A DNA stretch of 64,000 nt, from contig SJCO01000014.1 of NCBI GenBank assembly GCA_005217565.1, positions 124,001-188,000 on the forward strand, in the 5' to 3' direction. Positions 51,083-62,500 of this stretch are shown here, piece after piece. The notes beneath the pieces are model-generated. The model was not told the DNA's origin. It searched no databases and saw nothing but the letters and a program-made list of their open reading frames with translations. The position numbers and the translations under genes are program-made. The first letter of the stretch is position 1. Each line of letters opens with the position of its first letter. This stretch comes from Puteibacter caeruleilacunae. GTDB lineage: Bacteria; Bacteroidota; Bacteroidia; Bacteroidales; Prolixibacteraceae.

Positions 51083-53926
51083 ATGATGAAGAAAATTACC
51101 GTTTTAGCACTATGTTTTTTGTTGCTCGCAACAAATTATGGATTCAAGAAAATTGAAGGAAAAAGAATTTACAAGAAGGGATGGATTGACCTAAACAAAA
51201 ATGGGAAGAAAGATCCTTACGAAGATCCATCTGTGGCAATAGAGGATCGAATAACTAACCTCATTTCCCTGATGAATATCGAGGAGAAAACTTGTCAGAT
51301 GGTAACCTTGTATGGTTATGGTAGAGTACTTCGCGATGATCTACCCAACGAAGGATGGAAAGAAGCATTGTGGAAAGATGGTTTGGGAGCAATGGATGAA
51401 CATTTGAATGGATTTCAAGGATGGGGGAAACCACCAATGGATAATCCAAATTGTTGGCCTGCGTCGAATCATGCAAAAGCAATGAATGAGGTTCAGCGAT
51501 TCTTCATAGAGAATACACGTTTAGGAATACCTGTTGATTTCACTAACGAAGGAATACGAGGAATTGAAAACTATATGGCTACCAATTTTCCTACACAGCT
51601 AGCCATTGGCCAGACTTGGAACCGTGATTTGGTGAATAAGATTGGTGACATAACAGGAAAAGAGGCTCGGATTTTGGGATATACCAACGTTTATGCACCA
51701 ATCCTTGATGTAGGTAGAGACCAGCGATGGGGACGTATGGAGGAAGTATATGGTGAATCTCCATATTTGGTAGCTGAGCTTGGTGTTGCCATGACTAAAG
51801 GATTGCAGAAAGATAATCAGGTGGCAGCAACAGCAAAACATTTCGCTATTTATGCCAACAACAAAGGAGCCCGTGAAGGACTCTCACGTGTGGATCCTCA
51901 GGTAGCTCCACGCGAGACAGAAAACATCCATCTTTATCCTTTTAAGCGAGTGATTCGTGAGGCCGGATTGAAAGGAGTGATGAGCTCATATAACGATTAT
52001 GACGGTGTACCAATCCAAAGCAGTCCGTATTACCTGCAAGACAAACTTCGCAAAGAGTATGGATTTAAAGGATATGTAGTTTCGGATAGTGATGCAGTAA
52101 TTTACCTGTACAATAAACACAAAACAGCAAAGGATTATAAAGAAGCCGTACGCCAGTCGGTAATAGCAGGATTAAATGTGCGATGCACGTTCCGCTCGCC
52201 AGATAGTTTTGTAGAGCCTTTAAGAGAACTAATTGCTGAAGGAAGTATTTCTGAAGATATCATTAATGACAGAGTGAGAGATGTATTGCGAGTGAAGTTT
52301 GAAATCGGTCTGTTCGATCATCCTTACATTGAAAATCCTGCGGAGGCTGATGAGGTGGTAGATTGTGATGCACATCATGAAGTAGCATTACAGGCATCAC
52401 GCGAGTCTATTGTGTTGTTGAAGAATGAGAAACAACTATTACCCCTGAAAAAAGATAAAATTAAGCGAATTGCAGTATGCGGACCAAATGCTGATGATGC
52501 AGCATATGCACTTACACATTACGGTCCGTTGGCTGGAAAAGTATATACTGTTTTAGGCGGATTGAAAGAGAGAGTGGGCAATGATGTAGAAATTGTTTAC
52601 ACGAAAGGATGTGAGTTGGTTGATGCAAACTGGCCTGACAGTGAAATTCTACCAGTAGAAATGAATGCTGATGAGCGTGCAGAGATTGAGAAAGCTGTAG
52701 CACAGGCTAAACAGTCGGACGTTGCAGTTGTTGTTGTTGGAGGTTCTCAACGTACCTGCGGAGAGAACAAATCACGCTCATCTTTAAATCTACCAGGCTA
52801 TCAGCTTGATTTGGTAAAAGCAGTACAAGCTACAGGCACACCAACAGTGGTTGTTGTAATAAGCGGTAGACCATTATCTATTAACTGGACTTCAGCCTAT
52901 GTTCCTGCCATTGTTCAGTCGTTTTACCCTGGTGCTTACGGTGGTTTAGCCATTGCTGATGTGCTTTTAGGAGACTATAATCCAGGAGGAAAGCTTACTG
53001 TGACTGTTCCTAAAACAACCGGTCAATTGCCATTTAATTTCCCAGTTAAGCAGAATGCTCAAATTGATGCAATGGGTGTAGGCGGACTAAAAGGGAAGCG
53101 TGCTCGTGTAAACGGAGCCCTTTATCCTTTCGGATATGGATTGAGTTATACCACATTTAAATATACTGATCTGCAGATCTCTCCTCGTTATGCCAAGCAA
53201 GGAGAATCGATTACCGTTAGCTGTAAGGTGAAAAATACTGGTGACGTTGCAGGTGATGAGGTGGTTCAATTATACTATAATGATGTAGTGAGTTCGGTGA
53301 CGACATACGAGAAGAACCTGAGAGGCTTTGAGCGTATCACGTTAAATGCTGGCGAAGAGAAGCAGGTGAGTTTTACAGTAACACCTGATGATCTATCACT
53401 TTTGAATGTTGACATGAAGCGTGTTGTTGAAGATGGTGAATTTACAATTATGGTTGGTGCATCATCGGAAGATATTCGCTTAAAGTCTTCTTGTTTTGTA
53501 GGTATCGATGAGGAGTCACAAAAGAACAATGACAGTCAGTTTATCACTGTTACCGATAATCAGAATGATGCAGCTTTAATGGTTGATGGGAAAAAATCGA
53601 CTGCATGGGAGACGTTGAAGCAGGGGATGACTGTAAATCTTGAGTTGAATTCTGATGAAATTACTAATGAGGTGTCTATTGCATGGGCTAATGGAGAAAA
53701 GCAGTCATGCGACTTTGAGATTTTGCTTTCAGGAGGTGGCGGTCAGTATGTGACTGTTTATGAGGGTAAAAGTTCAGGAAAGACAGCTGATGCTGAAGTG
53801 TATAAGTTTGGAGGATTCCCGGCTACTGATCTTCAGGTGAAGATTAAGATTAACCATGGATCAGATCCAATGGGAATCTCAGAAATAAAAGTGAAGACGT
53901 GGAAAGGGAAAAAGGTTGAACGGTAG
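51083..53926 (+). CDS. Glycoside hydrolase family 3 protein with C-terminal FnIII and discoidin-like domains
   Basis: The 947-residue secreted enzyme has an EF-hand-like segment near the N-terminus (DLNKNGKKDPYEDPS), a GH3 (alpha/beta) domain with KHFAIYANN, the nucleophile Asp335 in YVVSDSDAV, an alpha/beta sandwich with the GSQRTCGENKSR loop, a fibronectin III domain (QGESITVSCKVKNTGDVAGD) and a C-terminal beta-sandwich reminiscent of F5/8 or CBM domains (KSTAWETLKQGMTVNLEL). GH3 beta-glucosidases, beta-xylosidases or N-acetylglucosaminidases are possible; substrate not readable. The first ATG is followed by a second in-frame ATG. It heads the sulfatase cluster behind an AATC-rich leader. 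Confidence 0.9.
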   Translation: MMKKITVLALCFLLLATNYGFKKIEGKRIYKKGWIDLNKNGKKDPYEDPSVAIEDRITNLISLMNIEEKTCQMVTLYGYGRVLRDDLPNEGWKEALWKDGLGAMDEHLNGFQGWGKPPMDNPNCWPASNHAKAMNEVQRFFIENTRLGIPVDFTNEGIRGIENYMATNFPTQLAIGQTWNRDLVNKIGDITGKEARILGYTNVYAPILDVGRDQRWGRMEEVYGESPYLVAELGVAMTKGLQKDNQVAATAKHFAIYANNKGAREGLSRVDPQVAPRETENIHLYPFKRVIREAGLKGVMSSYNDYDGVPIQSSPYYLQDKLRKEYGFKGYVVSDSDAVIYLYNKHKTAKDYKEAVRQSVIAGLNVRCTFRSPDSFVEPLRELIAEGSISEDIINDRVRDVLRVKFEIGLFDHPYIENPAEADEVVDCDAHHEVALQASRESIVLLKNEKQLLPLKKDKIKRIAVCGPNADDAAYALTHYGPLAGKVYTVLGGLKERVGNDVEIVYTKGCELVDANWPDSEILPVEMNADERAEIEKAVAQAKQSDVAVVVVGGSQRTCGENKSRSSLNLPGYQLDLVKAVQATGTPTVVVVISGRPLSINWTSAYVPAIVQSFYPGAYGGLAIADVLLGDYNPGGKLTVTVPKTTGQLPFNFPVKQNAQIDAMGVGGLKGKRARVNGALYPFGYGLSYTTFKYTDLQISPRYAKQGESITVSCKVKNTGDVAGDEVVQLYYNDVVSSVTTYEKNLRGFERITLNAGEEKQVSFTVTPDDLSLLNVDMKRVVEDGEFTIMVGASSEDIRLKSSCFVGIDEESQKNNDSQFITVTDNQNDAALMVDGKKSTAWETLKQGMTVNLELNSDEITNEVSIAWANGEKQSCDFEILLSGGGGQYVTVYEGKSSGKTADAEVYKFGGFPATDLQVKIKINHGSDPMGISEIKVKTWKGKKVER

Positions 53927-54040
53927 AAAGGTGAAACGGTGTGCGATGGGGAGAGGAAAAAAGGAAACCGGAGGACAGGAAACCAGGTGCTAAGCACGCT
54001 AGTAGGTGTAAGCAAAAAGGAAATTAATAATCTTCAAGAG

Positions 54041-55747
54041 ATGAAGCAAGTAATAAATATTGTGGTGGCAGGTTCGTTACTAGCGGGATGCCAGACCGGA
54101 AATAAGCAGAAGGAAGTTGAAGCAGAGAAGCCTAATGTGCTTTTCATTATGAGTGACGATTTGAACGATTGGATAGGCTGTCTCGGTGGACATCCACAAG
54201 CGAAAACGCCTCATATTGATCGGTTGGCACAACGTGGAATTGTGTTTACCAATGCGCAATGTGCGGCACCATTATGTGGCCCCTCGCGATCGGCAATTAT
54301 GACTGGTATGCAACCGTATAACAGCGGACTGTACAATAATTCAAATGCGCATATCGAAACGCGCAAAGAGTTAGTTACCATGCCACAATATTTCCGCAAT
54401 GCCGGGTATTATGTCGCCGGTGCTGGTAAACTGTTTCATTCTCGAGGAGCCTATGTGCAATCGTTATTTGATGAGTATGGCAAAGAAGGACCAGGCGTTA
54501 GTGGCGGACCGTTTCTTCCTGGGGAAATTAATTCCGACCTACAGAATCCAACGCATACCGTTGATCGGGGTGAAGGCAAGTTAAAAGCGGTATTGCCGCT
54601 AAATGGCATGCCCAACGACCGTCCGTATAACAAGTATAATACCTTCGACTGGGGCCCGGTTGATGTGACAGATGATGAAATGGTTGATGGTGTCACCACC
54701 AACTATGTTGTCAATCAGCTAAAGCAAAAGCATGATAAACCGTTTTTTATTGCGGCAGGCTTTTTCCGTCCTCACCAGCCATTGTTTGCACCTCGCAAAT
54801 ATCATGATCTGTACCCGGTAGATTCAATGATTCTACCTAAAGTATTGGAGAATGACCTGGATGATGTATCTCAAACAGCCAAGGAGTTTGGGCGATTAGC
54901 AGCCACCTCTGGTACTCATAAAACGGTATTGGAAAACGGACAATGGAAGAGTGCTGTGTCATCATACCTTGCGTGTGTAAGTTTTGTTGATGCTCAAATA
55001 GGAAGAATACTAAATACGTTAGATAATAGTGAATATGCCGAGAATACCATTGTTGTCTTTATGGGTGACAATGGTTGGCATTTAGGAGAGAAAGAACACT
55101 GGGGAAAGTGGACCGGCTGGGAGCAGTCGTCACGCGTACCTTTGATCATCGTTCCTCCTAAGTCGGGCAAGTACTCAAAGAAGAACGCTACAACCAGTGC
55201 TATGGTTAGTCTGATTGATCTGTTTCCTACATTGATTGAAATGACAGGATTAAATCCTGCAGAACATCTTGATGGAACGAGCCTGGTTCCGTTGCTTAAA
55301 ACGTCAGCAGAAGCACAGGCAAGAGCAAGAGTAGAAGCAAAAGCACAGGATCATATCGTAACCACTTTCGGTTATGGAAACAATACCGTAATTACGCCAA
55401 AGTGGCATTACATCCATTATTTCGATGGATCAGAAGAGTTGTATAATCTTTCAACCGATCGTTCCGAATGGCACAACTTAATTAGTAAGCAGGAGTATCG
55501 AGCCACTGCTGATTCATTAAAGGCATTTATGCCAGCCTATCCTGAAGTCAAGCATTTTGTACGATGGAAGAATTGGAAAGCAGTAATTACAAAAGATTCA
55601 GAGAAAGTGGAGTTGTATGATATTACTTCTCGTTCAGGAATCATGGATAAGGTTAATGTTGCAAACGATAATAAAGATGTACTCTTATCTATTGAAGAAT
55701 ATCTTGAAAATTACAATGTAGAGGACAAATATCTGATAATAAAATAA
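54041..55747 (+). CDS. Sulfatase (S1 family), lipoprotein form
   Basis: The 568-residue protein has a lipoprotein signal (AGSLLAGCQTG) and a type I sulfatase domain: LFIMSDDLNDWIGCLGGHPQ (metal-binding), formylglycine Cys79 in APLCGPSRSAIMTG (CxPSR), GKLFHSRGAY, and FMGDNGWHLGEKEHWGKW. It resembles iduronate-2-sulfatase-like members. The Cys must be converted to formylglycine. An open frame begins upstream at 53939 in a low-complexity stretch, but the lipoprotein signal supports ATG 54041. It lies 114 bases after the GH3 gene. Confidence 0.92.
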   Translation: MKQVINIVVAGSLLAGCQTGNKQKEVEAEKPNVLFIMSDDLNDWIGCLGGHPQAKTPHIDRLAQRGIVFTNAQCAAPLCGPSRSAIMTGMQPYNSGLYNNSNAHIETRKELVTMPQYFRNAGYYVAGAGKLFHSRGAYVQSLFDEYGKEGPGVSGGPFLPGEINSDLQNPTHTVDRGEGKLKAVLPLNGMPNDRPYNKYNTFDWGPVDVTDDEMVDGVTTNYVVNQLKQKHDKPFFIAAGFFRPHQPLFAPRKYHDLYPVDSMILPKVLENDLDDVSQTAKEFGRLAATSGTHKTVLENGQWKSAVSSYLACVSFVDAQIGRILNTLDNSEYAENTIVVFMGDNGWHLGEKEHWGKWTGWEQSSRVPLIIVPPKSGKYSKKNATTSAMVSLIDLFPTLIEMTGLNPAEHLDGTSLVPLLKTSAEAQARARVEAKAQDHIVTTFGYGNNTVITPKWHYIHYFDGSEELYNLSTDRSEWHNLISKQEYRATADSLKAFMPAYPEVKHFVRWKNWKAVITKDSEKVELYDITSRSGIMDKVNVANDNKDVLLSIEEYLENYNVEDKYLIIK

Positions 55748-55865
55748 CCATAACAGAGCGTTTAGGCATAGGGTATATCGTTAAATGCTACATATACTAG
55801 TGGATGTACTTTCGGGGCAATCAGCTATGCTAACTAAACGATCAAATATAAACCTATAAACGATC

Positions 55866-57521
55866 ATGACTATAATAAAAAGCAGACGAGACTTTATTAA
55901 GACTATGGGCTTTAGTGTGGCTGTTTCTGCAATTCCAGGCTCGCTTTTCAGCAAAGAGCGATTTCTTTCAGGAGATCCATCCAAACGAAAGAATAATGGT
56001 CGCAATATTGTAGTGATTCTTTGCGATCAGCTACGTCCTGATTTTTTGCCAATGTATGGATGTGATGCCATTAAAACACCAAACCTTGATCGCTTGCAAT
56101 CAATGGGGACGGTCTTTAAGCATGCCATTACCGCCTCTACAGTCTGCGGTCCGGCGCGTGCATCAATGATGACTGGGACCTATCTAAGCAATCATGGTGT
56201 TTGGGCTAATGATATACCATTTAGAGATGGAATGGATTATATGCCAATGCGAATGAATGAAATGGGATATCAGACAGCTGCTTTTGGTAAATTACATCAC
56301 AAACCAGCGCTCGACTTAAAAGGATTTCAGCATGCCAGTCTGATGGAAGAAGGTCGCCTAAAAGAAAAGGAACCTTACCTGAAATGGCTTCAACAGAAGT
56401 ACCCTAATGCTAAGTCGGTGTTTAACTTCGATCGTAAGAACCTTGTGTTTGATTATGAGGAAGAGGATTACTACGAACATTGGATCGCTTCAGAAACAAT
56501 CGACTGGCTATCACATCATCGCAGAGCTGATCAACCATTCATGGCATGGGTGTCATTTCAGGGGCCTCACACTCCTTATGATCCACCAAAGGAGGTAAAA
56601 GGATGTGTGGATGCTGATAAATTACCAAAGCGCATAAAAGGACTAGATGAAGAGAATCAGGTGTTGAAATATCGAGGTGTATATTACAAGCCACCTATGG
56701 AAGAGATGGACAAGATACGTGTTGCTTATGCCGAAATGATTGTCGCCATTGATAAGCAGATAGGGCGTATTTTAAACCACCTCGATGAGCATGGTTTAAC
56801 CGACAATACAACGTTTATCTTTTCTTCAGATCATGGCGATTTGTTAGGAGATCATGGCTTAAACACCAAAGGCCCATATCCATATCAAGGTCAGTTAGGT
56901 GTTCCTTTACTTATAGCCAATCATCCGAAGGTGCAATCAGGTGCTCAATCAAATAGTCTGACCGGAAATATCGATATCCCAGGAACTGTTCTGGATATTG
57001 CCGGGGCAGATCATTCAATCGGACTGTCGCGGTCATTGGTTGATCTGGCTCAGGAGACTCCAAAGCATCCTCGTAAGGTTAACTTCTCGGAGTATTGCGA
57101 TTCGGTAAAAACAGTAGAAGATGAGAAATATCGATACTGTTACTATCCGCTTTTAGGGTACGGTCATCTGTTCGATAAGCAAAATGATCCTAAAGAATTA
57201 AAGAACTTGAGTGGAATGCCTGAGTATAGTGAGATTGAACAAAAGTTCCTGAAGAATTTGATTGATTTCCGCATTGCAGCCACCGATGTACATATCGAAG
57301 GTAAAGACCTGGTACCAGGAGTACAGGATGAATTAAAACAGTTCAATCCTGAATTCATCAGAGAAATGAAACTAGCTGGTCCTCTTTATGATGATATGCG
57401 TAAGAAACTTAAATTAAACGGATTGAAATATGACTATAATGAGGCGTTTAAGGGACGGAAGATCCTAAATCCTTATAAGCATATGACGTCGGATATTTAT
57501 ACAACAACCAAACTGGATTAA
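55866..57521 (+). CDS. Sulfatase (S1 family), Tat-exported form
   Basis: The 551-residue protein begins with a twin-arginine-like signal (KSRRDFIKTMGFSVAVSAIP) and has the sulfatase motifs: VVILCDQLRPDFLPMYGCDA, formylglycine Cys94 in TVCGPARASMMTG (CxPAR), and FSSDHGDLLGDHGLNTKGP. It removes sulfate from a glycan in the periplasm or outside. Its export signal differs from the lipoprotein sulfatase next door, suggesting different locations. It is 118 bases after the first sulfatase. Confidence 0.92.
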   Translation: MTIIKSRRDFIKTMGFSVAVSAIPGSLFSKERFLSGDPSKRKNNGRNIVVILCDQLRPDFLPMYGCDAIKTPNLDRLQSMGTVFKHAITASTVCGPARASMMTGTYLSNHGVWANDIPFRDGMDYMPMRMNEMGYQTAAFGKLHHKPALDLKGFQHASLMEEGRLKEKEPYLKWLQQKYPNAKSVFNFDRKNLVFDYEEEDYYEHWIASETIDWLSHHRRADQPFMAWVSFQGPHTPYDPPKEVKGCVDADKLPKRIKGLDEENQVLKYRGVYYKPPMEEMDKIRVAYAEMIVAIDKQIGRILNHLDEHGLTDNTTFIFSSDHGDLLGDHGLNTKGPYPYQGQLGVPLLIANHPKVQSGAQSNSLTGNIDIPGTVLDIAGADHSIGLSRSLVDLAQETPKHPRKVNFSEYCDSVKTVEDEKYRYCYYPLLGYGHLFDKQNDPKELKNLSGMPEYSEIEQKFLKNLIDFRIAATDVHIEGKDLVPGVQDELKQFNPEFIREMKLAGPLYDDMRKKLKLNGLKYDYNEAFKGRKILNPYKHMTSDIYTTTKLD

Positions 57522-57531
57522 TATCAGAACT

Positions 57532-59430
57532 ATGGTAAAAAAGACGATGAGTTTTATGTTTGTATTGCTGATGATGATTTCATTCAGCAGCTTTGCAAAT
57601 CAACCTAAGAAAACAAAAAAGCTAACACTTACTGAGGATGTTGCTAACGATCCTTACTTTAAATTGCTAAAAGAGTGGTGCGATGGCATGTTGAAGTATC
57701 AAATCACACAGCCGATGGGCGAGGGACTTGAAGGAGGATTAATGTGTCCTGATTGCTCAAGGATTCACGGACGCTGTTTTGATGCAGTGTATCCATTAAT
57801 GTGTATGGCTGATCTTACAGGAGATGCTAAGTATCTTGAAGGAGCAAAGAAGTTGCAAGATTGGGCTAAGCATGTGTTGCGTGAAGATGGTAGCTGGGGA
57901 AATGATCCTATTATCACCACCTGGAATTACACAACTACTTTTTCGGTGATTGCATTGGGTGAAGCCATCTACTATCATGGACACGTACTTGATGAAGCGA
58001 CATTGAAAGATTGGAACATGCAATTAGATCGTGCAGCTCAATGGGTGTATGATCATCTTCATTTCCAAGGAAAGCCAGTGATTAACTATCCTGTCTCAGC
58101 AGCTGGAGCATTGGCTGTTGCTGGTCGTACGTTAGACAACGACAAATACCTGGCGAGAGCAAAAGAGTTGGCTCACGAGGCCATTACTTATTTTACCGAG
58201 GAAAACTACCTGTTGTATGGCGAAGGAAAGCCTTACCGTGGAATTACAGCCCATGGTTGTCGCCCAATTGATGTAGGATATAATATCGAGGAGAGTATTC
58301 CAAACTTATTGATCTATGCTGAAATTGCTCATGATGAAAAGGTAAAAGACATTGCTGTTAAAGCATTGAAAAGTCATTTAGAATTTATGGTGCCTGATGG
58401 TGCATGGGACAATAGTTGGGGATCGAGAAACTATAAGTGGACCTACTGGGGGAGTCGTACCTCCGATGGTTGTCAGGTTGGTTATGGTGTTCTTGGAGAT
58501 GAGGATCCTATGTTTGCTGAGGCTTCGTTGCGTAACCTGGAGTTGCTACAGCAGTGCACTCACGATGGTTTGCTATATGGAGGACCTCACTATGTTGCAC
58601 ACGATATGCTGCCATGTATTCATCATACTTTCTGTCACGCTAAAGCTTGCGCTGCAGTGCTAGACGCAGGACAGCTAGCTCCTAAAAAGCGTGTTAAACT
58701 ACCTCGCGAATTGGCATCAGGAGTGAAAGAATATAATGAAATCGGGACTTACCTTGCAGCTAAAGGTCCTTGGAGAAGTACGTTTACAAGAAACGACTGG
58801 GTAACTGGTGAGTACTATGTTGCGAATGCCAGTGGTGGTGCCTTAACGCTGTTGTGGCACGAAAAAGTAGGACCTGTATTGGCATCGTGTTTAATTGGAG
58901 TAACCAATCGAGAGCCTACCAACATTCAGATGAATTTTGATGAATATCAAACATCTCCAACTCCACGTATCGAGATGGTTATTGATGGTGAAACCTATTA
59001 TAGTGTGAAGGATTTTGATGCCAAGGTGACTTACAATGATGAGCAAGAATCATTAGCAGTTACAGTAAAAGGTCAGTTGGTTGATAAGGAACAAAACAAA
59101 CCAGCTACAGGCGATGTAGGGTATACCTTTACCTATCTTTTTAAAGATAATACCGTTAACGTTAATTGTAAACTTGATGCTAAAAGTCAACTAAAAGATA
59201 TTCGTTATTTCTTACCAGTAGTTTCAGTGAATACTGAGAAAATAAAACTTAACGGTAAGGTGTTTGAAGTGAACAAAGAAAAGGGCAAATTGAAAGTCGT
59301 AAGTTCTGTAAACGGAGGACTTTATAAAGATCAAGAGCGAGTATTTAATACCGAGCCAGGTTTTGAGATTGTTCCTTTGGTGTATAATCTTGAATCGGGT
59401 GAATTAAATTTAGATATATCAGTTGAGTAG
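57532..59430 (+). CDS. Predicted alpha-toroid carbohydrate-active enzyme (possible polysaccharide lyase)
   Basis: The 632-residue secreted protein (signal ISFSSFANQ) has a helical N-terminal domain with repeated long helices (DPYFKLLKEWCDGMLKYQIT, EGAKKLQDWAKHVLRED), conserved aromatics and histidines (GCRPIDVGYNIEESIPNLLI, GPHYVAHDMLPCIHHTFCH), and a C-terminal beta-sandwich (YTFTYLFKDNTVNVNCKLDA). This layout fits (alpha/alpha) toroid enzymes such as polysaccharide lyases or unsaturated glucuronyl hydrolases. I do not know the exact family. It follows the second sulfatase by 10 bases, so it is cotranscribed with it. Its position supports action on the same glycan. Confidence 0.72.
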   Translation: MVKKTMSFMFVLLMMISFSSFANQPKKTKKLTLTEDVANDPYFKLLKEWCDGMLKYQITQPMGEGLEGGLMCPDCSRIHGRCFDAVYPLMCMADLTGDAKYLEGAKKLQDWAKHVLREDGSWGNDPIITTWNYTTTFSVIALGEAIYYHGHVLDEATLKDWNMQLDRAAQWVYDHLHFQGKPVINYPVSAAGALAVAGRTLDNDKYLARAKELAHEAITYFTEENYLLYGEGKPYRGITAHGCRPIDVGYNIEESIPNLLIYAEIAHDEKVKDIAVKALKSHLEFMVPDGAWDNSWGSRNYKWTYWGSRTSDGCQVGYGVLGDEDPMFAEASLRNLELLQQCTHDGLLYGGPHYVAHDMLPCIHHTFCHAKACAAVLDAGQLAPKKRVKLPRELASGVKEYNEIGTYLAAKGPWRSTFTRNDWVTGEYYVANASGGALTLLWHEKVGPVLASCLIGVTNREPTNIQMNFDEYQTSPTPRIEMVIDGETYYSVKDFDAKVTYNDEQESLAVTVKGQLVDKEQNKPATGDVGYTFTYLFKDNTVNVNCKLDAKSQLKDIRYFLPVVSVNTEKIKLNGKVFEVNKEKGKLKVVSSVNGGLYKDQERVFNTEPGFEIVPLVYNLESGELNLDISVE

Positions 59431-59531
59431 TTTGATCTAAAAGTTTTCTTATTTTAGAGTCTGATTGAGCGAATCATTCAAAAACAGCCTCTATGAATAA
59501 ATGTTGATTTGTGTATCTAATAGTCTGAGAT

Positions 59532-62500
59532 ATGAATAATTGCGAGAAACAAATATTCAACCTAAATAGTAACCACTTGCTTAATGGAAGCAAGTGGTTT
59601 ATCGTTTTATTAGGTTTATTGATTGGAAGTGTTGCTGGAGAGAAGGTATATGGGGAGGTTTCGGAACAGTTTGTTCGCAAAAATTTCCACAATATTTCGT
59701 TGGAACAGGGGCTGTCGAATATTACGGTGATCTCTATAATTGAGGATTCCAATGGGTATATGTGGTTTGGTACACGTAACGGATTAAACCGATTCAACGG
59801 CTATGAAGTAGAGGTGTTCAGAAATGAAAATAACGACTCTACAACAATTTGCAACAATCACATTTATTCAATTCTTGAATCAAAAGATCATAAGATATGG
59901 GTGGGAACCGACAATGGTTTAAGTTGTTTTCATCCCAAGACTGGCAAATTCACCAGCTTTTTCAGCAGTGGCAAGTCTAATTCATTAAGTGGTAATACCA
60001 TCAATGCAATTGTGGAAGACAAGACAGGTGCATTATGGGTAGGTAGTCAGTTTGGAATTAACCGTTATAATGAGGAAACGAACGACTTTAAACGGTATAA
60101 TCTCGAATTGAAAGAACCGGTTGTTTATAGTATCCTACCTGATCATCGAGATAATCTATGGTTGGGTACAGCAAATGGTATTGCCTATTTTAATAAGAAG
60201 AATGAAAAGCTCAACTATGTTACTGATTTTAAGACTAAGAGTGGCAAGGAGCAAAGTATTGGTCGGGTAAACTCGCTATTTCTCGATCGTAAAGGGCAAC
60301 TATGGGTGGGAACCCAGGAGTATGGGGTGTTGGTATATGATATTCAGAAGCAGCGATTTAGGCAATATGAGCATGAGTCGGGAAATCCCAATTCAATCAG
60401 TCATAACAGGGTTCGATCAATTGTACCTTTAGAGAACGGTGATATCTGGATTGCCACCTTTAAGGGAATCAATATTTTTGATCGCAAGACGAAATCATTT
60501 CATCGCATTGCGGGACGAATCACCGAGACTGATGACATGATGGATTTGTCGATCTATCCTATTTTTAAAGATCGTAAAGGTTCTATATGGATTGGCTCAT
60601 ATTTTAATGGAGTGATACTGTATGATCCTATTCTCGATAACTTCCGAACCTTCAGTCAGGAGAAACATAATGATAAAAGTTTGAGCTATAACGTAATCAG
60701 CTCTTTTGTTGAAGATCCTTCAGGGAATGTGTGGGTAGGAACCGAAGGTGGTGGTTTTTGTTATTTTGATCGCGAGACAGAGGAGTTTACGGCCTACATG
60801 CATAATGAAAACTCAAGAAATAGCTTGTCGCAGAATAGTGTTCAGGCACTTCATTTGGATGGCAAGAACCAACTATGGATTGGCACTTACATCGGCGGAT
60901 TGAACATCTTTGATGTGAAGCGTAAATCCTTCAAGCGTTACGAGTTTGATCCTGAGAATGAAAATACAATTGGTAACAACTATGTGAGTTGTTTTTGTGA
61001 AGATGCCAGCGGACAAATGTGGCTGGGGACTGAAGGTGGAGGACTGAATAAGTATCAGCCTAAGACAGACGATTTTAAACGAATAACAAACATCAATACT
61101 CCTGGTTTTAAGTATACTAAATATATCAATGTTATCTTCGAGGATAGCAATAACGACTTGTGGCTGGGTACCTGGGATGGCCTAATTCAGTATAATCCTG
61201 AGACAGGCGACTATAAGCATTTTTACTCCGATAGAAACAATCAAGAGAGCATTAGTTTCAATTACATTAATAGTATTCTTGAGGATAATGAGGGGTACCT
61301 GTGGATAGGAACGCGACAAGGGTTGAATAGATTTGATCGCTCGTCAGGAACATTCAAACGATATGAAGAGAAGGATGGATTGCCCAACGGGAATATTGCT
61401 GGTATATTGGAAGATGGCAAAGGAAATATCTGGTTTGGCTCGCATAAGGGAATCTCGGTATTAAATCCTTTTTCTGATGAGATAAAGAACTTTGATTATA
61501 CCGACGGATTGCAGTCGAACCAGTTCAATAAATTTGCTGCTTTAAAGACTATCAGCGGGGAATTCTTCTTTGGTGGTGTGCGTGGCTTTAATATCTTTAA
61601 TCCGACTGAAATCATTGAGAATACCAATGTGCCTGAGATTAAGGTTACTGGCTTTATGGTATCTAACAAAAAGGTGGTAGTGGGAGAAAAAGGATCCCCA
61701 TTAAAAAACAATATTGACGACACCGAAGAGATTGTGCTTCAGCATACTCAAAATGATTTTAGCTTTGAGTTTGTTGCACTAAATTACATTCACTCAGGAA
61801 AAAATAAGTTTGAATGTATCCTTGAGAATTACGATACTGAATGGATCTCACTGGGATCAAGACGTACAGCAGTATATACCAATATCAATCCGGGAACATA
61901 TACATTTAAAGTAAAAGCATCGAATAACGATGGGCTTTGGAATGAAGTCCCTCGTACCATCAAGCTGACCATTAAACCTCCATTTTGGAAGACGCCATGG
62001 GCATACGGACTCTATTTTGTTACGTTATACCTATTATTGCTTGGTTTAATGCGCTTTAACCGTTACCGAAAGGGATTGATTGAGGATGCCGAGAAAGAAC
62101 GTCGCGAGAAAGAGCGTGAGAGAGATATCAATCAACTTAAACTGAGTTTCTTTACCAATATATCACATGAGTTTAGAACACCATTGACCTTGATTCAGGG
62201 GCCTGTAGAGCGCTTACTTGACGATTCTACTTCGCTCGATAAGGTTGAGCGAAAGAGGTTGCTCCAGATGGTGAATAAGAACTCACGACGATTGCTATAC
62301 CTGTTAAATCAATTGGTTGACTTCCGTAAGATTGAGCGTGGTGTATTGAAGTTATCGGTCAACGAAGGGAACCTAAATCAGATGGTGCTGCAGGTGAAAG
62401 ATTATTTCGATCATATTGCTAATGAGCGCAATATGGATTATCAGCTGAAGAATAGTATCGGAGCCGATCCAGTATGGTATGATCATGATAAACTGGAAAA

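Noticed and set aside
53939-54040. Upstream extension of the first sulfatase
   Set aside because: The bases are low-complexity and the lipoprotein signal starts at 54041.
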